DNA of 64,000 bases, from assembly GCA_009602725.1 (NCBI GenBank), contig WELB01000036.1, forward strand, positions 543,970 through 607,969, given 5' to 3'. This DNA comes from Spirogloea muscicola (taxonomy: Eukaryota > Streptophyta > Zygnematophyceae > Spirogloeales > Spirogloeaceae). The notes below the pieces were generated by a model. It made no database searches, had not been told where the DNA came from, and saw nothing but the letters and a program-made list of their open reading frames with translations. Made by a program: the position numbers and the translations under genes. The stretch's first letter is position 1; each line of letters opens with the position of its first letter. Positions 21,468-37,500 of this stretch are shown piece by piece.

Positions 21468-23474
21468 TAGCACTGCTCCCTCTTCTACAGGCTCGCATAA
21501 CAATGCCACTTCACATGTACGATAGCTGAGACATTTAGGAATCCTCTTATCAGGGCGATTTCAGTGCCACTGTCACATACAGTTGGCAAGTTACATGGCT
21601 TGATTTGAAAGCTTGCAAGGGCAAGCACTTCGACCAACATGTGGTGCTTGAGCTCGCAATAGATGGGTAGTGCAACTTTAGTGCAAAAGTGGATAGTTGG
21701 CGCTCCAAGACGAGTAGCTGTGACTTACCATCGGCAAGCATCTGGCAGCGAAGGCTTGGCGGAAGGACCGAAGTGCTCTTCTGACATTCCTGAAATCAGT
21801 AACGGAGATGTGCCCTGAAGAATTAATGAAGACGTATTGGTATTACATCCCACCTAGGTCTGCAGTCTGATATATTGATTCTGCATGGTGGTCTCTTGAC
21901 GTGGGCTTGCAAGACGATATTGCACACATGCAGGGACGAGGACAGAATCTTTTGGATACGCAGTCAGTCTTCAGTACATCTTGACAGCGGGTTAGTGCAC
22001 ATGGTGGCAGATTTGCATCAGAACCTTACAGTTGTCTAGGGCCTATCGACTGCACTGGCCATGCTGACAAGCTGGGAAAAGAAAATTATATATGATCAAT
22101 CTGCTGTCTAAATTCTCATTCTGAAGAGCATGCACAGCCCCTGGCGTTGGCCACCTTCTTGCCGCCACATGCCCAATCACCTTGTGCCTCATCTAACTTG
22201 GGCTGAAGTGCGGGGATAGCCCAGCCCCTAAGTTCCCAATATTTCATGCAATACCAGAGTCAATCTGATTGCTCTCACAAATGCCACTGCGCTTCTGATG
22301 ATATGACCAACATAACATGTCGAGCCACTTCACAATGATGTAGCAAACACTTGAACGCATGCTGAAGCTTTCTTCACTCATGGCCCGACAGCACCACATT
22401 ACCTTCAGAAGACATACCCTTGACTAACATACTTATAAATATCACCTGGCGCTAAGGTCACACAATTGACTGCAGCGCCGTCTAATATCTTTCATGCTTG
22501 CTCTGCCACACAAACCCACAGCCTGCAGCTGTCTGCATACAGGTTGGGCAAAGAGTCTCACAAAGTAAGCCCTCTATTGCATATGAGCAGGAACTGTGTA
22601 CAAGATGACAGATAACCTCCCCAAGTGGAAAACGTGGAGGCCAAGGCAGGAACCAGCCATGGCGTCTGAACAGGTACCAATGGACATGTCACATCATCCA
22701 GCAGTATCAGACTATGCACAATTCCTTGCCGAGCTGCCGGTCACACGGCAGCTCACACAGGAAACAATGTCCTCAGCCGAGCCTATCTAGTCTGACATGT
22801 TCCTCGAAGAAGCTCCCGTCTGCTTGGCTCTGCCTAGTCCCATGTGCTGAAAGGAGAGAGAAGACCAACTCTGACAGCTGTGTGTTGCTGCTCCCGCTCA
22901 AGAATACGGCTCTGCCACTCTGCCATGGCCATACAGCTTCAGATACAGCGCTGCATCTTCCTGCTGGAGGAAAATAGCCGCATCTCCCTACTGCTGCTAG
23001 CGGAGCTTGGGCACTTGCCCAAGGCAGAGGCAATGTACCGTAGAATCGTCTGCTGCGGGCCATTGCCCTGAAATGGTCCACCGGCCACAGCCACAGGCCA
23101 TCTTCCGCAAGTCGCGAGTGATGGCCAACTAGTCTGGTCATTGGCTTGAGAGCCCAGCCACCCCAGCCACATGCAACACATGCTGATATGTCTGAAGGAA
23201 CCTGGCTGAGATGCATCGGCTGGTCCTGCGGGCTGCAATCTGGGTGCAATTCGAATTGCTCGAGTGCAACTATGTGAAAGGAAGGGTCCCCATAGCCTGA
23301 CGTGGATGTACTCAAGAGGCCACATGCAGAGGCCTGTCTCCTACAAATGCCGGATACCTCCCTCCTACTGACATATCATCGCTGTGAGGCCTGCAGACAT
23401 AAACCAGCAGATCCAAGATGTAAACAGCAATTTCAGGCTGGTGACCAAACATATGAACATAAACGCATGCCATG
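21468..23474. other. Gene-free stretch of about 2 kb
   Basis: No protein family, RNA or repeat module was recognised. The last exon(s) and 3' UTR of the casein kinase on the minus strand may lie in its right part. Confidence 0.35.
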
Positions 23475-23612
23475 TCACAGAATCATGTGCTTTTGAGAGG
23501 ATCTAAACTTTGATAACATTATCAATAGTGAGCCTACTTGGCCAGCAATATGCACTCCAGAGCCTGAACACATCTTGGAAATCAGCATACAGAGACTTGG
23601 AAGGAATCTCAC

Positions 23613-27069
<3,457 letters not shown>

Positions 27070-27128
27070 GCCGCCGCCGCTGGCAGCGCCCGTGGCTCCC
27101 AACCGCCCGCCGCCCGTCGGCGCTGCCC

Positions 27129-27230
27129 NNNNNNNNNNNNNNNNNNNNNNNNNNNNNNNNNNNNNNNNNNNNNNNNNNNNNNNNNNNNNNNNNNNNNNNN
27201 NNNNNNNNNNNNNNNNNNNNNNNNNNNNNN
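27129..27230. other. Assembly gap (102 N)
   Basis: A run of N directly upstream of the CK1 start codon in GC-rich sequence; the promoter and 5' UTR are partly missing. Confidence 0.99.
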
Positions 27231-27606
27231 GCCACGCCGAGTTCCGCGGCGCCGCCGCCGCCGCCTCGAGCTCCGCAGGGGGGGCCACCCGTCCGCCAGG
27301 CCCGCCAGTGTCGGCTAGCCCGGGGCGCCGCCCTCCCTCCCCGCGCGCGCCCCGTGCGCTTACCGGGCGCCTCGCCGTGGCGGCCCCCACCCCCCTCCTC
27401 CCCCACTTGCGCGCGCGGGCACGGTGGTTGCGGGCCAGCAGCGCGTGCGGGGATTCGACCACCGATTCGATTCAGGGCTCCCGTTGCTGTGACGGCCCCG
27501 GTAACGTTGGAGCCCGCTGTTGCCCAATGGGCAGAGGCCCGGCGAGACGGGAGACTGACAGCGGGAAGAAGGGCAGGAGAAGAAGACGAAGAAGCCCGTG
27601 TTTGGG

Positions 27607-28200
27607 AACCCACTTCCAGGAGCCTAGCGTCTCTGACCTGAGGCTGCTTAGCAGGGGTTACTGAGTGATCCGTAGCTGCTTTGTTTCTTTGTGTGCTTGT
27701 TTTTCTTAGCGCTTCCCCTGGCCCCCTTCTCGTCCTTTGTTGATAGTATTTTGGGCTGGCTTTTCCAGCCCCTATTCTCAATGCGCGAGCACTTCCCTTC
27801 CTTCCCAACGAGGGTAGCTCTTTCCGAGGCACACCCTCGGTGGTCTCCGCGACTTTACCTGCACCTTAGCATAGGGCTTCGTCTATGTGGCCTTGTTCAT
27901 TCATTTTGCACAGGGTTCGAACGGGCCAACGTACGAAGGGGCCAAAAGCGCTATCTCAGAAGTGGTGTACGATGAACCACTTTCAGTAGATTCTGCCCGA
28001 ACAATGCCATGGCTTGAATTGGCCTCCCTTCTGTTTCATGCGCACCGCGCCATTCTTCTCCTGCTGGCTTTCCACAGCCCTGGCCTTCTTAGGAAGAGCT
28101 CACTTTCCTCTACTTGCTCGGCTCCTGTGCACCTTGTCCCTCCTTTGTGGACCTTGTACCCTTCGTACTGGGCTGAAATTTCACATTCATAGCTCTTATT
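27607..28200 (+). repeat. Repeat unit A copy 2 plus adjoining modules
   Basis: About 27607-27800 matches the unit at 15067-15265. About 27985-28050 matches the module at 4780-4847. A further GCTGGC-TTTC-CACAGCC hairpin lies near 28065. The block lies some 540 bp upstream of the CK1 start, pointing away from that gene, the same relation that copy 1 has to ATG8. Confidence 0.65.
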
Positions 28201-28407
28201 CAGCTTACTCCTCACTGCACATTGCCTCTTCTCCTCCGTGCACCATCAGCGGCCAGAGCCAAACCCGACATGTGTGACCACTATTCTCCCCCCACGAAGA
28301 TGCAACACCTGACTCAACCATGACCTTAGTTTCAGCAATACCAAAACCCATGTGCCTGCAGGTAATGAGCAGCACTACTGTAAGTGGTTCCTGCCACTCT
28401 CAATAAT

Positions 28408-28415
28408 TTACACTG
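28408..28415 (-). terminator. TGTAA polyadenylation-like signal of MED12
   Basis: On the minus strand GTGTAAAT occurs about 100 nt after the MED12 stop codon, in the usual place for the chlorophyte TGTAA signal. Confidence 0.45.
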
Positions 28416-28510
28416 TAAGACAGTCATTCAACTGGAAACTACACCACTGCTATAGGTCACTGTGGTTGGCAGCACGCTTTTGATGGTGCTTGGCTGAACC
28501 CTCGTTCAGT

Positions 28511-31500
28511 CTACCCGCCGCTGTCGCCTTGCACGTCCACGTACGTGAGCCGTGCTCGCGGCATGCGCACCGCGCCACGCAAGCATGCGCTGGCCCGCTG
28601 GACGCTGCTGGCGCTGCTGCCAGCGCCGACCCCCTCGGGCAGTGCTGCTGCCGGAGACGGCGCTGCCACAGCAAAAGCGCCTGACGCAGTGCCCTCTTCC
28701 AGCAGCATCCAATAGTCCAGCTCCATCTCATACTCCAGTGCTGCCGACCGGGCTTTGGACCCCACCTCCTGCTGCAGCATGCTCCGGTATGTGCTACTAC
28801 CGTTCTCTGTGACCGGCTCAACAAGCGCCCCCCAGCCATTGGCAATCTGGACGACCTGGAGGGCTGCCAATGGTACAATTGGGGGCGCTGCCGACAGCAC
28901 AGGATTCGGCAGGGGCGGCAGGTTCGGCAGCGCGCCCTGGATCCGTAGTCGCACGCCCTCCGGCAGCTGCATGTGGTCAAGCTCGCTCTGAGTGCCACCA
29001 CACAAAATCCATGCTGCCGGCTGTCAGCACAACAATCCTACACAAGCTGCCTGACGTATATACTGCAAGCGCGCGGACACTGCAGACCAAGAACTGCTGG
29101 CGAAGTTCAGGAGGCAAGGCAGGATAACGGGCAATCTGTGGAAGGCTCAACATGGAAACCAGGCACCCCTTATGTCTGGGGCCAGAGATATAGGCCTCTT
29201 CCTTTTTGCGAGTCAAATGCACAAATTTGCACCAATTCTTGCTTTCTAATCAACGTTTACTTGGAGGCACCTGCATGCGCTCCACAGTGTCGCGGTCGAG
29301 CGGTGGCACCTCCCGCAGCGCCTTAGCTGGCTTTGTTCCCGGCGGCGGCTTGAGCCATGCCGCCCATGTACCGCTGGCCACTGCGTGCAGCAAGCTAAGG
29401 ACTCGCTCGAACAGCGACTCCCCAGCCATCGCGGCTGCCACAGCCGCCGCACGCATGGCATACTCCCCATCGTCGGCCACCGGCTGCTGCTTGCCAGGCC
29501 AGGAGTCGGGCCGCGACGCCGCTAACGGGAGCAGCACTGGCTCGATGGCCTCTTGGACGACGCCCGTGCCAAGCAGGCGCAGTAGAATTGGTGCGAGCAA
29601 CTGCCGCATGTTGCGTGCTGTCTGGTCCCTGTAAGGAAAGGTCGCCGCGCCCCGCGTTGCATCAGCCAACAAGTTGGTTGCGTCAACTCAAACCTGCTGC
29701 CAGGAGCCGCAAGCTTGCATACAGGACCATGGCCATTGACAACTCCAGAAAAAAATTGCAAAATTAAACGGCTGCCAGCACGTGGACTGCCTGTCAGATG
29801 TTAACATACAAGCATGCCGCATGGCAGGCCCAGACATCGCGAACCTGTCGGCGTGTATGATGGGTAGCAGCGGCAGCAGGAATTGAAGGCGAAGCCACAA
29901 TGAAGTCTGCAGCGCCGCTGCAGTGGCCACTGCTGGCGGGGCGGGGGTTGCATCTGCAACGGCACCACCACCTGCTAAAGGCCGCCGCCCCAAGCCAGGG
30001 CTGCTCGCTGCCTCGCCGCCCATCCGCCGCCCCCACTGCGGCGCCAGGCCCCGTGCCTCAGCAACTAAGGACCCGCTGCCTGCCGAGGTGCTCTTGCTCA
30101 GCGTGCTTATGTGCTGCTCCAGGTACCCAATCTGCATGGCCATAAGCGAACGCGTCATATCAGCAAAACTTAGAACAAGAACATGCTGAGAGAGTTGTAC
30201 TAGCTTAATGTCCTACTGCAACAATTTCTAAAAAGCAAAGAATCTGTAGTTTGCCATCGAATTACTGACTAGCTACATAGACAGAAGAGCAATAAGCAGA
30301 GTATCAAGGTGAGGAGCGGCGACTGAACCTGCTTGACGAGGTCTGCCGCCGAGCTGGCGCACGTGTCGTGGGAGCTCCGTGCCAGGCAGGGCAGCACAAG
30401 GTCAGCAAGCGCCCGCTCAGTAGCGAATGGCTGCAGCCGCCCTCCTCCGTCCTCGCCAACGGCCTCCTTCTGCACATCCTCTTCCTCCACCAGCGGTGCC
30501 GCGTCCTGTCCATTGCAGTAACCCGGCGGCGTGCTGAACCCGTGCGCCTGAGCGTTGTGGTCAAGCAGCTGACGCAGTGACTTACGGCCAAAGAGCATGT
30601 CGCTGCCCTCGAGCACCCACTTCACCTGCAGGCAACAAGCAACGCTTCAAGTCAATGAGGACTCAGGCAGGAAAAGTGCTGGCTGACGTCTGCAAATCCT
30701 GGACACTGCCCCTGACCTTCTGAGCCCCAAGACCAGGGTTTGGGATCCTCCATGCTGGATGCAAGCCTGTGAGCAGTGCTGGGGCTATGCAGACCGTGCT
30801 GGTTTGTTCATCCTTTGCTCGCTTTGTTTTCAAAGCATGGTGGTTTGGGCCTTCTTGTAGTAGTCAGAGTCAGAGTTGCGGCACGACTGGACAACCAAAG
30901 ACCTTCATTTGACCTTGGCAGCCACGTTTCTGATAGCTTCCACAAATTCATCTGAGATTACCGGGTAAGTCAGAGACAGGCAAGATGTAGCGGTGACCAT
31001 CTTGCCTCACCTGGAGGATGAGGTAATCCTCAAGGCCCCTGCCCAGGCACCGGATGGCCTCGCTGTACAGAGCTGCCCTGCGGGGGTGAACGAGCAGCCG
31101 CGAGAGCACGGCGGACGTGAAAGTCTTTTCGCACTCCGCCAGCTGGCCCTTGTCGCCCCCCGCCAATCGCGCTGACTGCCAAGCGTCCTCGTCCGTTGCC
31201 CCTGGTACAGACAGTTTCTCAAGCAGGACCTGGACATGCCGCCACGTAAATGACAACCTCTTAAGTCGAATTACCGCTTGATATAAGCAATGCAGCCCAA
31301 ATGATTGAGCTGCTTGACAGTCAGCCAAAGAGGCATCTCTATATACATATTCAAGCGTTGTATTGCTCACTTGCTCGTTGAGCAGCAGCCGGAGCTCGAC
31401 CCACTGCCAGTGGAAGGTCCATGGCTGGAGGTCGTTGAGGACACGTATCAGCTCCGAGGTAATTGATGCTGCAGTGCTGGAGGGCGGCCGAGTCCCTGGC

Positions 31501-34500
31501 AGCGCGCCACTCATCAGGGCGTGCAAGAACAGGCGGGCCGGCAACGGCATGCTGCTGGACTGACTCGCGCCGACTTCCAAGGTTGTCGAGGTCGTGGACG
31601 AGAGCGGCAGCTTTGGCTCCAATGAGATCAGGTGGTTTGGTTTCGATCCGAGCAGGTCCAACTCCTCGGCGAGGTACGTGTACAGAGCCCGCGTGTTATG
31701 CAGAGCAATCTCCTGCACCGAGCAGCTGGCGACGGCTGCAGCTGCTGCGGCGCTCAGCTCCTGACAGCATGCTTTTGTGACCATGTCAGGCATAGCGAAT
31801 GCAGGGCAAGCCACAGAAGAAGCTGTGTGCACTGAACGATGGCAGCCGGCAAGCTGAGAAGGGGCCGGGGGTGGACTGACTTTGCCGTCGTTGTTGTGCA
31901 GTGCAGCCATGCTCGCAAGGTGGGTACAGAAGAGCGAGTACGCCAGCGGCACGGCGGCCTCGAACGGCAGCCCCTGCTGTAGGCGGCGCAGGGCCAGGCC
32001 GTCTGCCGGCCCGACAAGGCCGGCAACAGCCGGCTGGGACCCCACAACGACCTCCACCGAACAGCCGCAGCCTTGCAGCACGCAGTACCAAAAGAGCAGC
32101 GCGAGGTGGCACTTGCCCGCGGTGCGCAGCGTGGGGCCACGCAGCGCCCTCGCGAGCCCCTCCCGGAGCTGCAGGACCTTGAGGGCCCAGTCCAGCTGCA
32201 CCGCATTGGCTGCCACGGCCGACGTCACGAATGCCGCAGCGACCAGCTTGCCGGCCGGCGAGATGGGGCCTGCCTGCACCACGTTGTCGCCAGAGGCGAG
32301 CGAGCCCGCGGCCGGCGACAACGGGCTGCTCAAGTCGGGCGTCTCTGGCGACATGTGGAACGCAGCCTGGGAGGCGCCCGCTGCCGCAGGGCCCCTGGCC
32401 AAGCTGGCCAGGACGTGGCCGGCGGCCTCCACCACCGCGCCCTCCTCCAGGTGGCAGCGGTGGCAGTCCGGCAGCAGCCCCTCCAGCGCCGCCAAGCACC
32501 GGACGTGCATCTGCACGCACCGCCGCCCGGCCTTCCTCTGGCCCAGAGACAGCTCGACGTCGGCAGCGGCGGCAGCACCTCCGTCGGCTCCCCTCCCTCC
32601 TTCCTCGAGGCTGTCCAGCAGGCTGACTGTGGCGGTGACGCAGTGGCTCACGACCGCTGCAGCGGCTGCTCGTGCCAGCGCCTCCTGCGCAGCTGCCCCC
32701 AGCAGCTCCTTGCAGCCCTGCTGGACGATCTCCGCAAGCCCTGACGCGGCCCTCTCCGTGGCAGCCAGCTCCATCTCCCGCTCCCTCCTCCTCCTTGCCA
32801 TGTCCTCTGAAGAGCTCATCCAGGAGTCGCCTTTCTTCTCCTCTCGAGCGCGGCTGAGGATGCCCAGCATCTCGTCAGTCAGCTCAGTGCGCACACAGTC
32901 TTGCAGTGACGCCACCAGCTTCCCTCTGAGCAGCTCTGCGTGGTCGCTGCCGTCGTTCTCCGCTTTAGCAACCCAATTGGTCGCCGGCTGCCCGCGCCAG
33001 CAGCTCGCGGTTGCCTCTGCTTGCGCCTGGCAGTGGTCTAGCTCGGCCACCATCTTTGAGTCGCATTTGGACGTCCTCAGTGAGGTCTCCCACGCTTGCA
33101 CAGACGGGACGAGCTTGTAGGCATGCCAGAGGCGAGAAACCTCTTCCCGGCAACTCGCCTGGTGCTGCGGGGCCGTGCTGGAGAGTTGGAGGAGAGTGGC
33201 CAAGAGTTTGGGCACCAGGTCCATGGCCGCCACATGTCTCTCGTACCTGCACCTCATTGATGCAAGCAAAAAACTGTCAGTCAGTCTGACGAATGTACTA
33301 TGGCTAAAACCTGTGCTATCAAGGGGTGAAAAATAAACAAGGCACTGTGTAATGACGCAACTAGCAACATCTCATCTCAAACTTTCTGGAAGAAAAGCAT
33401 TGGAAGCGTCATCTTTCCATGTAAGAAACAGCTGGAAGCAGTGTTCATCTTTGCCCAGTCACGGGGTGTCACTGAGTTTACCTCCTCAAGCAGGACAAAA
33501 GATAGTGGAGGGGGATGGAGTCCCACTTGCGCAGGGCAACTTTTTGATCTGCATGTTGCTGGGAGGAAGTAGCGCACTGCTTCAGTAGCAGCAACAGCAG
33601 ATCGACGAGGCCCCAAAAATCTCCAGTGCTGTCCAGCAGCAACAGGACAATGTTCACTTCCTCCTCATGCGGTTGCCATCGAGCCTCGGCTTTGACGGAA
33701 ACGCTGTCGCAGTTCACCAATCTGACTATGTCCGAGCCTGCATTGCTTAACGCTTCATCCACTTGGTTCGGCAGGCTGGCACCGATCGCATCACCTATGC
33801 CTGATCTGTGTGTCCCCATGTGGTCGACGGACGCATCCACTGCCGCAGTCAGCCACCGCGACAGCTTGCGCCGTTCTCGCATCTTCAGTTTCTTGATGCG
33901 GACAGGCAGTTGGTCAAGCTTGATCTCGTCCTTCCCAACTGTCTTGAGCTTTGAGACAGCCGAGCAATGTCCAAGGCAGTCGTGGCTACATGACGCTCCC
34001 CACCTAGCATCCCTGCGCATCTGTAGCACCTTCTCATCCACTGCCGGCGTGTGAGAAGAGGTGGATTTTGCAATTTCACCTGTACCACTGGCTTCACCAT
34101 TCATCTGGTCAAGGTCGCCTGCATCTTGCAGCCACCAAGAGCCATCATCATTTGCCGCAGTGGCATGGCCACTATCCTTGACAACCTCTGTGTCTCCGTC
34201 ACTTTGCGGAGCTCTTGCTGGCTGTGGCAACTTGTCCACCTGCTGAGCTTCTGCCGGGAGCTCACTTGCAGTGGGTTCGCAGCAAGGGACGCAGGGGAGC
34301 TGCAGCACCTCGCAGCTCACCTGTCTCAAGAACAGCAGCTCGGCCTTGCCTCTCTTCACTTTACCATCGCTTGCTGCTAATGGAGAACCGACACTCTGGA
34401 AGGTACTCAGCGCAAGCTCGCGCTCAGCCATGAAATTTCTGGTGGCTTCGTTCTGTCGCTGACCACCCAGGAGGCCCCATGGCATGTTGCGCAAGAGCTG

Positions 34501-37500
34501 CAGGTTCCAGCGTGCACGTGCCATCTCTGCAGGCGACCTCTGCCGTGCCAGCACGCCTTCCGCCACTAGCCAGCCCACATAAGCGGCTGGGGATATCAAG
34601 CCCGCATGCACCACTTCCATAATAAGAGCCTGCGACACGGGAGATTATTGAAGGTCAGCGCCAAACTGCAACTGTTATATCTAACATCCGGCGCGTTATT
34701 GGCTGCTTCTAATGTACCACAACATCATACATGCATTTACTACAAACTGCAGATACGTCAACACTCATCAGCAAGTACAAGTGTTAACCAGCAAATACTT
34801 CTGTAAATACGACACATAAAGAATACATTCCGCTTGACCAACCTGCAGGGCACTGCTATTGATTTGGTGGGAGGCAGACATGGAGTCCAGCCACTTGAGA
34901 AGCAGCTGATGCATGGCATCCTCCTCGGTGCTGCCTTGCTCGGCACGCAGCTCCTCCTTCCGGTGCCGCAAGACCGAGACGGCAAAGAGCTTACGCAAGA
35001 CACCACTCGCCAAGCAGCCAGAGGCCTGCAGTTGGGGCTGGGAGCTGGAGACCGCCCAGTCGCACAGAAACTGGATGGCGGCCAGCTCATGCATCAGGGC
35101 CTTCAGCCGCCGTGAGCGGACCTCTGATGGGCCGCTCGCGTTGACCTCCGTCGAGCTCCTTGGGCCTGCACAGGAGCCTGCCAGGAGCTCGCCATCGCAG
35201 AAGGCGGCATCAAACAGGGCCCCACAAGCTGCCGCCACGCTCCCGGAGCTCAACGCGGCGTGGAGCTCCTGAACCACCTTCCCCTCATTGCTTCGGAGGA
35301 CGCCGGGTGCCACGCCGGCAGCCAGCGCTGCAGCGCGAGACCTCACCGACGCAGCTACCTCCTTGCCAATGCACAGCACCATCTGAGGCCTTGCAGCAAG
35401 CTCTGTGTGGATCCCTTGCCTCTTGAGTATCTTGTCGAACAAAACCCCCTGCATGTCGCCAACTTGCTTCACTTGATGGCGGATATGGCTCGTCACCGCA
35501 GAGATCGGGAAAGCTTCGAGAGCCACAAAGGAGTCCGGCATGGCCACCAAAAGGTAGAGCAGGATGTTTGCAAGGCACGCTCGGGCCTCCAGCTGCGCAT
35601 CATGTGTAGCGCCGACGGCGACTGGCTCTCGACTCAACCTGGCCGACCACTGAAGACAGACGTCAGTGATAGTGCGGAGATGCAGCTGGGACACAACGTC
35701 CAGCGAGTCAAGGAGCGCCAGCAGGACCGGCAGCAGCACCTCCAGGACTCGGAAGGATTCCATGTCCTGCAGCGTCCAGCACGGCCACGGCACTCCACCC
35801 CCCATTAAAACCATTACATCACAAATGTGTAAGAAGTGATTTGCAATGGACACTGCCAAGTAACAGCTGACTATGAGACTTCAGACCAGGTCGTCTTCAC
35901 TTTTGCCAAGCTTTCATAGGAGAAGACATATTGACCTGGCTGTAACTCGTACCTGCATCTGCTTGAGGATCCAGTCCAGGACTGCTGAGCATGGCACCAA
36001 GCCTTCCGACCAATGCCACTGTGCCAGCCGCATGAGGTACCGCCACTTGGCCTGCAGCACACGGCTCCATCAGGAGCCAAGCCAACGTAGGACCTAGCCA
36101 AGCTCCAGAAGAAGGCAGGACTAGCCATTTTTCTCCTTGGCAAGAATGATGCAAAACAGCAGGCCTTTGACATGGATGTGTCTTATGCAAGCATCGCTCC
36201 TCACACCTGTATATCAACCGGCAACACCTCCGAGGAAGCCTCTGCCAGCTTCGCCGAGGGGTTGGCGGTCTCCTTGAACGTGGCCGGAGACTCTATGACA
36301 GCAATCTCTTCGAGCAGAATTTGAGCATATTCCAGTAGATCCTTGGTCCAGACATCCACTCGCCGTGCCTGCGCCTTGTCAGTGAACCCACCACTTCCTC
36401 CAGGAGCCGTCGGGCGTACCTGAGCATCAGAATGCTCAGAGCTTTTGAGTTTCCGGCATCCAGAAGCTGTGCTCTGTTCTTTGTCTAAACTTTATCAAGA
36501 GTGTCCCCTACCTCAGTGATGCTGTTAATCACGCCACCTCAAGGTGGTTGCTTTGTTCATTTGTAAGAAACAATCGCGACACGGCTGCCAGCCAGCAAAC
36601 GAGGCGGTCCAGCTTGTGCTAGCTACTTCGCATGTACACCATACGTGCCTGATTTAAGTAGAGAATGCGGATGTGCCAGGTCGCCCGCAGCAGCGGGACA
36701 TTGTGGCGAATGAGCGCCTCAAAGAGCAACTTCTTACGGAAGCCATGGGGGACGTGCTCAGCCAACTGCCGAAGTCGCTTCCGCCCAGCCAGGTCCTGAA
36801 GGGTTACACATTGTCTTTGAGATATCACCACAGAGACATATCCTTGCAAGATCGGCAAACCTTCACTATCAGGACGTCCAAGTCACCTAAGAGAGTCCGC
36901 CTACTTTGGCGAAGACTGGGCAGCACACACCTCTGTCCATGCTAGCTGCAGAAGGCATACAACTGACATCAGAGCAAGCATGACAGGGAGGTCACACAAA
37001 GTGCTAACCTCCATCCACTTCCGGCGGAAATCCTCGCCACATGTTTTCAGCTCGGGGAATTGGCCGGACTTGAGGAGCAGGGGCCCAACCAGCGGCACAC
37101 CATATACCTGCCCGACCTGCCTCCTCCAATCATGCAGCCGTATGTCAAACACTGACCTAACCAACATCAATTGGTGGGACTTCGAACCGTCAAAAAATGT
37201 CCATGAAGCAATGTATATTGGAAGAGATACAACAGAGGTTACTTGGCTGTGAGGTGCACAACTATTACATTCGAATCAAGTTCTGCCGAGCTCTTCACAA
37301 AAGAATCTGAACTTGCCTTCCGCTTCCGCAGGACCACGCCGTGCAGAGCCCGAAGCTGCCGCCGGATGGTCTGCAGGGGCGGTAGCATTCTCAATCTGAG
37401 ATGCTGACAAGCATTGATACCTCTGCACGCCACTGTGACTGCAACGACTATTTTCAAAAGTACAAGATGGAATGAAGTGCGTCAATAAGAAGCAATTGGC

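Noticed and set aside
30948-33269. Single 773-residue exon of MED12
   Set aside because: The frame runs through a 141-nt intron with clear GT and AG sites. Removing it keeps phase and restores the conserved order.
36645-36648. GT donor for MED12 intron 6
   Set aside because: It shifts the frame against the next exon, while the GC donor four bases earlier restores the conserved YLNQVRP.
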